From: Comamonas testosteroni
Lineage (GTDB): Bacteria; Pseudomonadota; Gammaproteobacteria; Burkholderiales; Burkholderiaceae_C
Reading direction: 5' to 3'
Length of the DNA: 64,000 bases
Assembly (NCBI RefSeq): GCF_000761245.1
Contig: NZ_AWOR01000048.1
Span: 1 to 64,000, forward strand
Of this stretch, positions 8,299-17,079 are shown in pieces. Numbering within the stretch: the first letter of the stretch is position 1; every line of letters begins with the position of its first letter. The notes beneath the pieces were generated by a model, which did no database searches, had not been told where the DNA came from, and saw nothing but the letters and a program-made list of their open reading frames with translations. The position numbers and the translations under genes are program-made.

Positions 8299-8925
8299 AT
8301 GCCCTGCAAACCGCTCTCTCGTAAAGAACTGATTCTGGATCGTGCCGAACAGCATTTCGCCGACCACGGATTTCAGGGGGCATCACTATCGGCCATTGCG
8401 CGGGACTGCCAGATTGGCAACCCCGGCCTTCTACACCACTTTCCCAGCAAGGAAGTGCTGTATCGCACCGTGCTCGAGGCTCAGGCACACGAGCTGATGC
8501 AGCGCATGGAGCAAGGCGTCCAGTCCGAGGATCTGCTGCAGCAGCGCTTGCAGGCCTTCATCTTGCTGCAGATCGAATGGATGCAGGCCCGCCCTGCAGG
8601 CTTCAAACTCATTACTCGCGAGCTGTTGGATAACTCCGAGCGCATTGAACAGGCTCATACCCGGCCGCTAGAGATCTTTTTGCTTCAGAGCGTGGCCTTG
8701 ATTGAGGAAGGTCAGGCCGCGGGATTGCTACGTCAAGACATCGCTGCCGTTGCTTTGCTGACCATTATTCTGGGCAGCCTCAATTACGCACAGATTGTGC
8801 GCCCCACCTTCGGCAGAGCCTTTACCGAGCCAGCCCTCAAGAGCAGCGACCACTGGATGCGGCGCATCGCTGCCGATGTACTACTACTCATCAGCGCTTC
8901 AAGCTTCGCCTTAAAAAAGGCATGA
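8299..8925 (+). CDS. TetR/AcrR family transcriptional regulator
   Basis: The 208-residue product has an N-terminal helix-turn-helix (about 12-58: ILDRAEQHFADHGFQGASLSAIA, then GLLHHFPSKEVLY) and an all-helical ligand domain. The ATG at 8299 gives the normal TetR length; the same frame is open back to 8089 through the ligase relic, so a longer product starting at 8089 would be an artefact of that decay. It probably binds the GACTGATCAGTC palindrome before the Rieske gene and represses the cluster, relieved by a CoA ester or aromatic acid; this is inference from position. Confidence 0.88.
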   Translation: MPCKPLSRKELILDRAEQHFADHGFQGASLSAIARDCQIGNPGLLHHFPSKEVLYRTVLEAQAHELMQRMEQGVQSEDLLQQRLQAFILLQIEWMQARPAGFKLITRELLDNSERIEQAHTRPLEIFLLQSVALIEEGQAAGLLRQDIAAVALLTIILGSLNYAQIVRPTFGRAFTEPALKSSDHWMRRIAADVLLLISASSFALKKA

Positions 8926-8939
8926 CGCAGCCAGTTCAC

Positions 8940-9896
8940 TCACTCTGTTTTTCCACCACGAACATCCTGTGCGCGGCCCTGCAGCCACTGGCTGAACACG
9001 CGTAGCGCCGGCGACGGTTGTGCCTCGGTCGCCAGCGCAGGCGTGACCAGGTAATAGGCGCGGTTGCCGCGCAGCGGCTGGGGGCAGGCGACGATGAGAT
9101 CGCCACGCGCAATCTCCTGCTCGATCAGCATGGGCGGGATCAGCGCCACGCCCAGACCCTGGCTGGCAGCCACGGCCAGCATGGAAAACAGTTCGAGCCG
9201 CATGCCGTCGAGCGCCCGCGGCGCATCGACATGCATCGCGTCGAACCACTGGCGCCAGCCCTGGGGGCGCGTGCTTTGCTGCAGCAGCGGCAGGCGCGCA
9301 ATCACCTCGGGGCCCACCGGCAGCCAAGCGCGGCCCGGATCACGCTGCTGGGCCGTGGCCAGCAGTTGCGGGCTGCACACGGGAACGACCTCTTCGTCCA
9401 TCAGCCACTGCGCCTGCACGCCGGGCCAGCGCGCCACCTGCTCGGGCGTGCCCGCATACAGGGCCGCGTCAAACACGGTGTCGGCAAACAGAAACGGCCG
9501 GGTCTGCACATCGATGTGCACTGTGATGTCAGGATGCTGCTGGGCCAGCTGCGGCAGACGTGGCAGCAACCAGCGTGTGGCAAAGGTGGGGACGGCCGCC
9601 AGATTGATGGGGCCCCCCTCGCCCTGATGGCTCATCAGATCCAGCGTGTCACGCTCCAGCCCCTGCAGCCAGCGTCCCACCTGCTTGGCGTAATGCAGGC
9701 CCGCATCGGTGAGCAGCACGCCGTGGCGCGTGCGCTTGAACAGGGCCACGCCCACAAACTCCTCCAGCGCAATGATCTGGCGCGAGACGGCACTTTGCGT
9801 CAGCGACAGCTCCTGTGCAGCCTTGGTGTAGCTGATATGGCGGGCGGCCGATTCAAAGCAGGCTAGGGCCTGGGTGGAAGGGAGAACTCTGCGCAT
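8940..9896 (-). CDS. LysR family regulator, GcvA-like
   Basis: The 318-residue protein opens with [20 protein letters not shown] and a helix-turn-helix ([16 protein letters not shown], about 27-42), the GcvA-type variant of LysR regulators, followed by the effector domain (about 92-300). It is divergent from gcdH, with about 200 nt between the starts, and two small palindromes lie in that gap. The likely role is activation of gcdH and the following genes in response to glutarate, glutaryl-CoA or a related acid. It is convergent with the TetR gene, ending 15 nt from it. Confidence 0.92.
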   Translation of the reverse strand: MRRVLPSTQALACFESAARHISYTKAAQELSLTQSAVSRQIIALEEFVGVALFKRTRHGVLLTDAGLHYAKQVGRWLQGLERDTLDLMSHQGEGGPINLAAVPTFATRWLLPRLPQLAQQHPDITVHIDVQTRPFLFADTVFDAALYAGTPEQVARWPGVQAQWLMDEEVVPVCSPQLLATAQQRDPGRAWLPVGPEVIARLPLLQQSTRPQGWRQWFDAMHVDAPRALDGMRLELFSMLAVAASQGLGVALIPPMLIEQEIARGDLIVACPQPLRGNRAYYLVTPALATEAQPSPALRVFSQWLQGRAQDVRGGKTE

Positions 9897-9947
9897 ATCT
9901 CTTGTGCTTAGAACGCATCAATCAATCTAAAAACAATGGGAAAACCC

Positions 9948-9999
9948 TGAATAATTCATTTATACATGCGTTTTACTCATCCGTAGATGATTATTCATC
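9948..9999. promoter_or_regulatory. candidate LysR operator, two palindromes
   Basis: AT-rich patch in the LysR-gcdH divergent gap with TGAATAATTCA (9948-9958) and GATGA-TTAT-TCATC (9986-9999). Spaced palindromes of this size in such a gap are typical of LysR recognition and activation sites. Confidence 0.45.
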
Positions 10000-10093
10000 G
10001 TTTGCCAGCCCCTGTTCTGCAAACCTAATATGTGTGCAAGCACTCAGGCGGAAATGCGCCTGCAACCCGACACCTTGCATTCAGGAGATGAAC

Positions 10094-11287
10094 ATGGCCA
10101 ATGGCTACCAGTGGGACGACTGCTTCCAGCTCGACCAGCAACTGACCGAAGACGAGCGCATGATCCGCGACGCAGCGCGCGATTACTGCCAGGACAAGCT
10201 CAAGCCCCGCGTGCAAGCCATGTTCCGCAATGAGTCGGTGGACATCAGCATCTTCCGCGAGATGGGCGAGTTGGGCCTGCTGGGTCCCACCATCCCCACG
10301 CAATACGGTGGCGCGGGCTTGAACTATGTGAGCTACGGTCTGGTGGCGCGCGAGATCGAGCGTGTTGATTCGGGCTATCGTTCCATGGCCTCCGTGCAAT
10401 CGTCTCTGGTGATGGTACCCATCAACGAGTTCGGCACCGAAGCGCAGAAGATGAAATACCTGCCCAAGCTGGCTTCGGGCGAGTTCATCGGCTGCTTCGG
10501 CCTGACCGAGCCCGACCACGGCTCCGACCCTGGCTCCATGGCCACACGCGCCTACAAGGTCGACGGCGGCTATCGCCTCAAGGGCAACAAGATGTGGATC
10601 ACCAACAGCCCCGTGGCCGACGTGTTCGTGGTCTGGGCCAAGGAAGTCTCCGAGGACGGCACTGTGGGCCAGATCCGCGGCTTTGTGCTGGAAAAGGGCA
10701 TGAAGGGTCTGTCCGCCCCCGCCATCCACGGCAAGGTGGGCCTGCGCGCCTCCATCACCGGTGAAATCGTGATGGACGATGTGTTCTGCCCCGAAGAAAA
10801 CGCCTTCCCCGAGGTGCGCGGCCTCAAGGGCCCGTTCACCTGCCTGAACAGCGCCCGCTTCGGCATTGCCTGGGGCGCACTGGGTGCGGCAGAAGACTGC
10901 TGGCACACCGCCCGTCAGTACACGCTGGACCGCAAGCAGTTCGGCCGCCCCCTGGCCGCCAACCAGCTGATCCAGAAGAAGCTGGCCGATATGCAGACCG
11001 AAATCACGCTGGGCCTGCAAGCCGCGCTGCGCGTGGGCCGCATGAAGGACGAGCACCAGAACGTGATCGAGATCACCTCTCTGGTCAAGCGCAACAACTG
11101 CGGCAAGTCGCTGGACATCGCCCGCATGGCGCGCGACATGCTGGGCGGCAACGGCATCAGCGACGAGTTCGGTGTGGCCCGCCACCTGGTGAACCTGGAG
11201 GTGGTCAACACCTACGAAGGCACGCACGATGTGCATGCGCTGATCCTGGGCCGTGCCCAGACCGGTATTGCGGCGTTTGCTAATTAA
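10094..11287 (+). CDS. gcdH: glutaryl-CoA dehydrogenase
   Basis: FAD enzyme that oxidises and decarboxylates glutaryl-CoA to crotonyl-CoA in lysine, tryptophan and glutarate breakdown. The 397-residue product has the acyl-CoA dehydrogenase signature ([17 protein letters not shown]), the FAD/substrate loops, and the GCDH-specific C-terminal stretch [15 protein letters not shown] with the catalytic base Glu375. The start at 10094 was chosen because AGGAG (10083-10087) is 6 nt upstream; an ATG at 10088 directly abuts that site and the long upstream reading from 9902 is not supported. It begins a run with a CoA-transferase, a Bug receptor and a porin. Confidence 0.96.
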   Translation: MANGYQWDDCFQLDQQLTEDERMIRDAARDYCQDKLKPRVQAMFRNESVDISIFREMGELGLLGPTIPTQYGGAGLNYVSYGLVAREIERVDSGYRSMASVQSSLVMVPINEFGTEAQKMKYLPKLASGEFIGCFGLTEPDHGSDPGSMATRAYKVDGGYRLKGNKMWITNSPVADVFVVWAKEVSEDGTVGQIRGFVLEKGMKGLSAPAIHGKVGLRASITGEIVMDDVFCPEENAFPEVRGLKGPFTCLNSARFGIAWGALGAAEDCWHTARQYTLDRKQFGRPLAANQLIQKKLADMQTEITLGLQAALRVGRMKDEHQNVIEITSLVKRNNCGKSLDIARMARDMLGGNGISDEFGVARHLVNLEVVNTYEGTHDVHALILGRAQTGIAAFAN

Positions 11288-11289
11288 CT

Positions 11290-11400
11290 CCCCCTGAGCG
11301 GCTATGCCGCTTCCCCCTCTCTGGCGCTTCGCGCCGGAGGGGGACGGGAACCTCGCTGCGGGACGGCCCTTGCTCGTTCCCCCTTGCGAAAGGGGCGGTG
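11290..11400 (+). repeat. 3'-end dispersed repeat, copy A
   Basis: Begins CCCCCTGAGCGGC 2 nt after the gcdH stop and contains the shared blocks ...GGGGGACG... and ...TCGCTGCGGGACGGCCCTTGCTCG.... Similar blocks occur at 22737, 49620 and, inverted, 34841. The rest of the gap to 11546 shows an AT-rich tail but no gene. Confidence 0.7.
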
Positions 11401-11546
11401 CCGGCCTCCAGCAATAAAAACCCTTCCGCTATCTATTTGTTAGCTTCTACCGCTTGATTCGCATGGGTTGTGAATAGTTTTTCGATCAAAGCCCATGCCA
11501 ATACAGCGCAAGCAGCTTCTGTTTTCATAGTTCTTAGATTCCCCAC

Positions 11547-12809
11547 ATGAACGCATCCGCATCCACTCCCACAGGCGCATTGGCAGGCATCAAGGTGCTG
11601 GATCTGTCGCGCGTGCTGGCAGGTCCATGGGCCACGCAGATGCTGGCCGATCTAGGGGCCGATGTGGTCAAGGTGGAGCGCCCGGTTGCTGGCGACGATA
11701 CGCGCCACTGGGGCCCTCCTTTTCTCAAGGACGATAGGGCCAACGATACGCGCGAGGCCAGCTACTTCACGGCCTGCAACCGCAACAAGCGCAGCCTCAC
11801 CGTGGACATGGCACACCCCGAAGGCCGGGCACTGCTGCAGCGCATGGCGCAAGAGGCCGATGTGGTGGTGGAGAACTTCAAGACCGGAGGACTCGCGCAA
11901 TACGGTCTGGACTATGAGAGTCTCAAGGTGTTGAACCCGCGCCTGGTGTACTGCTCCATCACAGGCTTCGGCCAGGACGGCCCTTATGCCGAGCGCGCCG
12001 GCTATGACCTCATGGTGCAGGCCATGTGCGGCCTGATGAGCATCACCGGCCATGCCGATGGCGAACCCGGCGGAGGCCCGCTCAAGGTCGGCGTGGCCGT
12101 GATCGACGTGTTCACGGGGCTCTATGCCAGCAATGCCATCCTGGCTGCACTCAACGCCCGCGACAATGCGAGAAACGGCACCGGTCAGGGCCAGTACATC
12201 GATATGGCGCTACTGGATGTGGGCATGGCTGTGCTGGCCAACCAGGCTGCAGGTTTTCTGGCCACCGGCCAGGCGCCGGGCCGCGCCGGCAATACCCACC
12301 CCAGCCTCGCTCCCTATCAAGACTTTGCGACATTGGACGGCAATGTGCTGCTGGCCATCGGCAATGACGGTCAGTTCGCGCGCTTTTGCGCGGCCATCGG
12401 GCAAGACGGCTGGGCCCTGGATGCACGCTTTGCCACCAATACAGCCCGTGTACATAACCGTGCGGCACTGCTGGAGTTGATGAAGCCACAGATGCTTCAG
12501 CGCAGCACGGCTGACTGGATTGCGCTGCTGGAAGACAAAGCCGTGCCATGCGGCCCCATCAACACCATTGCCCAGGCCTTTGAAGACCCTCAGGTCAAGG
12601 CACGCGGCATTCAGAAAAGCTTGCCGCGCAACGCCTGTGACGGCATTGGCCATATCGCCACCGTCGCCAACCCCATACGTCTGTCGGCCACGCCGGTGAC
12701 TTACCGCAACGCCCCGCCAGCCCTCGGCCAGCACACCGATGAGGTGCTGCGCGAATTCGGACTTGATGACAACGCCATTGCTGCGTTGCATGAGCAAGGA
12801 GTGGTTTGA
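11547..12809 (+). CDS. class III CoA-transferase, probable succinyl-CoA:glutarate type
   Basis: CaiB/BaiF family enzymes transfer CoA between acids through an aspartyl thioester. The 420-residue product starts with the family signature GIKVLDLSRVLAGPWATQMLADLGADVVKVE (read in parts) and has the NRNKRSL element near residue 78. Asp154 in AGYDLMVQA is the probable catalytic aspartate. Its place directly after gcdH suggests that it activates glutarate to glutaryl-CoA (as human SUGCT does), supplying GcdH; formyl-, carnitine- or other dicarboxylate transferases cannot be excluded. Spacing to gcdH is 260 nt and contains repeat A, so it may have its own promoter. Confidence 0.88.
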   Translation: MNASASTPTGALAGIKVLDLSRVLAGPWATQMLADLGADVVKVERPVAGDDTRHWGPPFLKDDRANDTREASYFTACNRNKRSLTVDMAHPEGRALLQRMAQEADVVVENFKTGGLAQYGLDYESLKVLNPRLVYCSITGFGQDGPYAERAGYDLMVQAMCGLMSITGHADGEPGGGPLKVGVAVIDVFTGLYASNAILAALNARDNARNGTGQGQYIDMALLDVGMAVLANQAAGFLATGQAPGRAGNTHPSLAPYQDFATLDGNVLLAIGNDGQFARFCAAIGQDGWALDARFATNTARVHNRAALLELMKPQMLQRSTADWIALLEDKAVPCGPINTIAQAFEDPQVKARGIQKSLPRNACDGIGHIATVANPIRLSATPVTYRNAPPALGQHTDEVLREFGLDDNAIAALHEQGVV

Positions 12810-12921
12810 GGCCTTCACGGCCAAAGCAACCTCCTGACAACAAAAGAGGGCCCAAGCCCCAAAAACCGCAGGCGATTTCACCAGAGATGCACTGCCAATC
12901 ACACTTTCCAAGGAGACATTG

Positions 12922-13890
12922 ATGTTCAAGTTCACAGCCACCGTTCTGGCTGCCATGGCTTTTTGCGGCGCTGCACAGGCACAAGGCACCTATCCCAACA
13001 AGCCCATCCGCCTGCTGGTTCCCTTTGCCGCTGGCGGCACGACCGACCTGATCGCCCGCATCATTGCCGAGCCTCTGAGCCGCGAGCTGGGTCAGTCCGT
13101 AGTGGTGGAAAACAAGGGCGGCGGCGGCGGCAGCATCGGAGCTTCCGAAACCGCCCGCGCCGCGCCCGATGGCTACAACCTCGGCATTGCCACCGTCTCC
13201 ACCACGGCGACCAACCCGGCCATCAATCCCAAGATTCCCTACAACGTGGCCACCGACTTCACGCCCATCGTGAACATTGCGGCCACGCCCAACATCATTG
13301 CGGCCAATCCCAAGTTTGCAGGCAAGGACTACAAGAGCTTCCTGGCCGAGATCAAGAACCATCCCGCCAAGTACTCCTACGCATCGCCCGGTCTGGGCTC
13401 CATCACCCACCTGATGATGGAAATGTTCAAGCTGGAAACCAAGACCGAGATGACCCACGTGCCCTACCGTGGCTCCGGCCCTGCGCTCAACGACACCGTG
13501 GCCGGTCAGGTGCCGCTGATTTTTGACAACCTGCCCTCCACCCTGCCCTTTGTGAAGGAAAAGCGCCTCACGGCCCTGGTCGTCGCCGCCCCCCAGCGCG
13601 TTGCCGCCCTGCCTGATGTGCCGACCTTCAAGGAAATCGGTCTGCCCCAGGTCAACCGCATGGCGTACTACGGCATCGTCGGCCCCAAGAACCTGCCCAA
13701 GGAGGTCGTTGCCAAGATCAACGCCGCCGTGCGCAAGGCCGTGCAGGACCCCAACGTGAAAAAGCGCATCGAGGAAAGCGGCTCCATCATCATGGCCGAC
13801 ACCCCCGAAGCCTTTGCCAAGCAGATGGCCGAAGAGCTGGCCGTCTACAAGAACGTGGTGCAAAAGCAGAACCTGAAGATGGACGAGTAA
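12922..13890 (+). CDS. Bug family (TctC-like) periplasmic receptor
   Basis: The 322-residue product has a signal peptide (about 1-21, cleavage after AQA) and the Bug fold signatures YPNKPIRLLVPFAAGG near the mature N terminus and VPYRGSGPAL near residue 185. Such proteins bind small carboxylates in the periplasm for tripartite tricarboxylate transporters or for sensing. No TctA/TctB membrane partner is nearby, so it is an orphan receptor. Start 12922 is preceded by AAGGAG at 6 nt. Position after the CoA-transferase points to glutarate or a related dicarboxylate as ligand. Confidence 0.93.
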   Translation: MFKFTATVLAAMAFCGAAQAQGTYPNKPIRLLVPFAAGGTTDLIARIIAEPLSRELGQSVVVENKGGGGGSIGASETARAAPDGYNLGIATVSTTATNPAINPKIPYNVATDFTPIVNIAATPNIIAANPKFAGKDYKSFLAEIKNHPAKYSYASPGLGSITHLMMEMFKLETKTEMTHVPYRGSGPALNDTVAGQVPLIFDNLPSTLPFVKEKRLTALVVAAPQRVAALPDVPTFKEIGLPQVNRMAYYGIVGPKNLPKEVVAKINAAVRKAVQDPNVKKRIEESGSIIMADTPEAFAKQMAEELAVYKNVVQKQNLKMDE

Positions 13891-13910
13891 GCGTCTTCAG
13901 CGCATGAAAA

Positions 13911-13949
13911 AGTCCTCGTCGGCATCTATGCAGGCGAGGACTTTTTTTC
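13911..13949 (+). terminator. intrinsic terminator after Bug receptor
   Basis: Stem AGTCCTCG (13911-13918) / CGAGGACT (13935-13942) followed by TTTTTT. It closes the gcdH-CoA-transferase-Bug group before the convergent porin. Confidence 0.85.
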
Positions 13950-14008
13950 TTGTCTCATGCACAAGCCAGGTGCTCATGCATGAAACTGGTGCAACGCAAA
14001 GCCCGTTC

Positions 14009-15058
14009 TCAGAAACGATGACGGATACCCAGCAGGGCGCTGGTGCCGGACTTGTTGGGAATATCCATGCTCACGCGGTCATACATGGCCACGGCATAGA
14101 CATCGGTGCGCTTGGACAGGAAGTGGTCGTAGCCCAGGCTGACGGTGGTGCGTGTGCCGCTGACGTTGCCCACTTCCGACTTGGTTCGTGCAGCCGCGGC
14201 CTTGAAGGTGCCGGGCGTGCCGCTGACGGGGATGTCCAGACCCAGCGAATACGTGGTGTTCTCACGGTCCTGGGCGCTGATCTTGGCCTGGCCATAGGTG
14301 GCATAGAGCTTGGCCACGCTGAAGTCATAGCTGCCGCCCAGCATCCAGTTGCTCTTGGTCGGCATCACCGCCAGCGATACTGGGTTGTTGATCTGCGCAC
14401 GCTCGTAGAACGCGGTCAGGCTCAGCGGGCCACCCGAGTACATCAGGTTCAGGCCCACATTCTTCTTGCCCTTGTTGCCGCTGCTGGTCTGCTCGCCGAA
14501 CTGGTAATGCACATTGGCCTTGAGGCCGCCGAAGCTGGGCGTGGAGTACAGGATCTGGTTGCTCCAGCCGGTGTTGGAGGCCGTGGTCAGGCTGTCCGTC
14601 CCCCAGGCTGAGGTCGTCATATTGGCATGCAGCACCAGCGGCGAGACCGTGAAGGAGTCGCCAAACGGATTGGTCAGCACCGTGGGCAGGAAGTTCGGTG
14701 CCAGGCCACGACCCAGGCTCACGCGACCAAAGCTGCCGGCCAGACCCACATTGGCATCACGCGAGAAAAAGGGGTCGGCATCGAAACGGCCGGGGGTACC
14801 TGTATCGGCACGGAAAAAGCCGGTGATATTGAAGTCGGCCTTGAGACCGCCGCCCAGATCTTCCACGCCCTTCACCCCCCACCAGGAAGTGGTCAGACCG
14901 CCGGAGCCGACCGAGGCCACGCGCTCTTGCCCTGCCAGCTTCATGGAGCCGGCATAGCTGTCGATGGTGCCGGTGAGCTGCACGGAGCTCTGGGCCTGAG
15001 CCGACAGACTGACCACAGCCAGGGCAATGGTGGTGAAGGTAGCGGTAAACGCTTTCAT
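14009..15058 (-). CDS. outer-membrane general porin
   Basis: The 349-residue product has a signal peptide (MKAFTATFTTIALAVVSLSAQAQ), repeated amphipathic beta strands, and ends in Phe (GIRHRF), the usual outer-membrane C-terminal signature. Start 15058 was chosen because the signal peptide begins there and GAGAGG lies just upstream; the longer reading from 15103 has no role. It belongs to the betaproteobacterial trimeric porin family (Gram-negative porin/OmpC-like) and would admit small hydrophilic solutes. Its leader contains an unusual hairpin and a palindrome (see 15059 and 15115). Confidence 0.93.
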   Translation of the reverse strand: MKAFTATFTTIALAVVSLSAQAQSSVQLTGTIDSYAGSMKLAGQERVASVGSGGLTTSWWGVKGVEDLGGGLKADFNITGFFRADTGTPGRFDADPFFSRDANVGLAGSFGRVSLGRGLAPNFLPTVLTNPFGDSFTVSPLVLHANMTTSAWGTDSLTTASNTGWSNQILYSTPSFGGLKANVHYQFGEQTSSGNKGKKNVGLNLMYSGGPLSLTAFYERAQINNPVSLAVMPTKSNWMLGGSYDFSVAKLYATYGQAKISAQDRENTTYSLGLDIPVSGTPGTFKAAAARTKSEVGNVSGTRTTVSLGYDHFLSKRTDVYAVAMYDRVSMDIPNKSGTSALLGIRHRF

Positions 15059-15097
15059 GGGTGGTTTCCTCTCTAAAAAGTTTGAGACAAACCACCC
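15059..15097 (-). promoter_or_regulatory. leader hairpin holding the porin ribosome-binding site
   Basis: In the transcript, GGGTGGTTT (reverse of 15089-15097) can pair perfectly with AAACCACCC (reverse of 15059-15067), which abuts the AUG. The Shine-Dalgarno GAGAGG lies at the 3' edge of the loop and partly enters the stem. This may tune porin translation, for instance by an sRNA or temperature. Confidence 0.5.
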
Positions 15098-15114
15098 ATG
15101 CAAGAGTCAGGCCA

Positions 15115-15130
15115 GTTTTGTATACAAAAC
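15115..15130. promoter_or_regulatory. perfect 16-bp palindrome before the porin gene
   Basis: GTTTTGTATACAAAAC, about 57-72 bp upstream of the porin start and touching the stop codon of the sotB-like gene. TTGTATACAA cores are typical of GntR-family operators, so this is a candidate porin operator; no GntR gene is in the window. Confidence 0.55.
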
Positions 15131-16350
15131 TAGGACTTCAAACGGAAGCTGTCGGCCAGCTTCAGCATCATGAACAACCAAAGCGCGCCTCCCATGGCAA
15201 TCAGCAGGCCGCCCACCACACCGATGTGCGTCATGCCCCATTGCTGGCTGACGATGCTGCCCAGCAGTGCGCCGCCGCCAATGCCGATATTGAAAATGCC
15301 CGAGAACATGGACATGGCCACATCGGTGGCATCGGGCGCCAGATTCAGCACCTTGGACTGCATGGACAGCGCAAAGCAGATCATGGCAATGCCCCAGACC
15401 GAGCTTTGCAGATACAGGCTCCAGACATGCGTGCTACTCATGACCAGCAGCAACAGGCTCAGCGCCAGCACGCCAATGGACGCCAGCAGAAAGCCGCGCG
15501 GAAAGCGCATACCGAACCAGCCGAACAGCACACTGCCCACAATGCCCATGCCGCCATACAGCAGCAGCACGGCCGTGGTCACATCACCGGCGTGGCCAGC
15601 AGTGTCCTGCACAAAGGGCTCGATATAGCTATAGGCCGTGAACTGGCCAGTAATCACCACCACCAGCAGCACATAGATACCGACCAGGGCCGGGCGCCTG
15701 AACAGCATGGGCACACTGGACAGGGAGCCTGCGTTCTCGCTGGGCAGCAGAGGCAAGAGCTTGCCCAGTACCAGCATCACCGCCGCCGCCACCCCACCGA
15801 TGGCCAGAAACGTCATGCGCCAACCCAGCCATTCGCCCACGATGCGACCCAGCGGAATGCCCAGCACCATGGCCACGGAAGTGCCCGTGGCCAGCAGGCT
15901 CAGCGCCATGGCCTTTCTGCCAGGAGGCGCCACCCGCACGGCCAGCGAGGCCGTGATGGACCAGAACACCGCATGCGACAACGCAATGCCTATGCGGCTG
16001 ATGACCAAAGACGCATAGCTCCAGGCCACACCCGAGAGCAGATGGCTGAGCACGAACACCGCGAACACGCCCATCAGCAGCTTGCGCCGCTCCACCTTGC
16101 GCGTGAGCAGCATGAAGGGCAGCGAGGCCAGCGCCACCACCCAGGCATAGATGGTGAGCATCAACCCCACCTGCTCGACTGGCATGTCATAGCTGGCACC
16201 GATGCTGCTGAGCAGGCCGACCGGCACGAACTCGCTGGTATTGAAAACAAAAGCCCCCAGCGCCAGCGCAATCACGCTGAGCCAGGCCTGCCCATGGGTT
16301 CGGGCAGGGGATGTCGAGGTAGAGATCGGAGAGGCTAAGGGCTCTGTCAT
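15130..16350 (-). CDS. sotB: SotB-type MFS sugar efflux transporter
   Basis: The 406-residue, 12-helix major-facilitator protein is very close to E. coli SotB in the pieces I can recall: [13 protein letters not shown] near residue 40, [19 protein letters not shown], and [22 protein letters not shown] near 340. SotB exports arabinose/IPTG-type sugars and related solutes at the inner membrane; the exact substrate here is inferred from family only. It reads toward the porin gene and ends 72 nt before the porin start, so read-through into the porin is possible. Confidence 0.87.
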   Translation of the reverse strand: MTEPLASPISTSTSPARTHGQAWLSVIALALGAFVFNTSEFVPVGLLSSIGASYDMPVEQVGLMLTIYAWVVALASLPFMLLTRKVERRKLLMGVFAVFVLSHLLSGVAWSYASLVISRIGIALSHAVFWSITASLAVRVAPPGRKAMALSLLATGTSVAMVLGIPLGRIVGEWLGWRMTFLAIGGVAAAVMLVLGKLLPLLPSENAGSLSSVPMLFRRPALVGIYVLLVVVITGQFTAYSYIEPFVQDTAGHAGDVTTAVLLLYGGMGIVGSVLFGWFGMRFPRGFLLASIGVLALSLLLLVMSSTHVWSLYLQSSVWGIAMICFALSMQSKVLNLAPDATDVAMSMFSGIFNIGIGGGALLGSIVSQQWGMTHIGVVGGLLIAMGGALWLFMMLKLADSFRLKS

Positions 16351-16427
16351 GAATTTGCAGCTTGTTGCAACGCAGCATAAAGCCCGAATTGTGCGCGCCC
16401 ATGCGTCAAACAGGACGTGCGGCCCGC

Positions 16428-16919
16428 TTATTCCGCAGCCATTGCAGGGATGAGGCCCTGCCTGCGCTTCTGTATGAGCCGGGCCAGCAGCACCATAACC
16501 AGTGCAATATTGAAGACCAGCACCAGCATCGCCTGCCAGCTGCTGCGATGCAGCAGATGGAGCAGCTCAAACGGCAGATACACGGTGCTGGCCAATACGC
16601 CGAACCACTCGCCCCAGGCCTTGTCCTGCCACAGACCCCAGGCCTCGATGAAGCGCACGGCAGCATAGAGACAGCCGAGCAGCACCAGCGTACTGACCGG
16701 CGTGACGTTGAGCGCATCCGCGGCCTGCAGCAGCAGGGCCGGATAGCGTTGCTGAGGCGACAGGCCCATATGGCCGATCAACTCCAGCACCAGCCGGTGG
16801 ATATCGTGGTGCAGCAGACTCAGCACGCCCCACAGCCCCAATAGCGCCGCCACGCCTTTGGTGGCCTCGAACATGGCCATGGCCCTGACCGCGGTGCGCA
16901 GTGACGACTGTGAACTCAT
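16428..16919 (-). CDS. DUF2127 family membrane protein
   Basis: The 163-residue protein has four hydrophobic segments (about 16-34, 75-92, 103-120, 128-150) and the DUF2127 pattern, including [12 protein letters not shown] near the N terminus and [19 protein letters not shown] in the middle. The function of the family is unknown. Start 16919 (MSSQSSLRT) is preferred over a GTG nine codons upstream; neither has a strong ribosome site. It lies upstream of sotB on the same strand with a 77-nt gap. Confidence 0.8.
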   Translation of the reverse strand: MSSQSSLRTAVRAMAMFEATKGVAALLGLWGVLSLLHHDIHRLVLELIGHMGLSPQQRYPALLLQAADALNVTPVSTLVLLGCLYAAVRFIEAWGLWQDKAWGEWFGVLASTVYLPFELLHLLHRSSWQAMLVLVFNIALVMVLLARLIQKRRQGLIPAMAAE

Positions 16920-17079
16920 GGGCGTTTCCGTCGCTGAAAGCACCACTATAGAAACAACTGCTGGATAGCGCTCGCGCTTATGCAGACACGCACCGCCATC
17001 CGCTGCAGCTCAGGTGGCCCTCAGGCGCTTGCGCCCCAAGTGCAGCCGGGCCCACGCTACAGCAGGATCTACAGCGGAA

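Noticed and set aside
9902..10093. N-terminal extension of gcdH back to 9902
   Set aside because: It would cover the divergent promoter region and palindromes, and AGGAG at 10083 fits the start at 10094, where the family N terminus begins.
10025..11236. A 403-codon open frame opposite gcdH, and similar long antisense frames opposite argD, the AI-2E gene, the second Bug gene and the ferredoxin reductase gene
   Set aside because: All mirror highly expressed-looking genes with strong third-position GC bias, which creates long open antisense frames.
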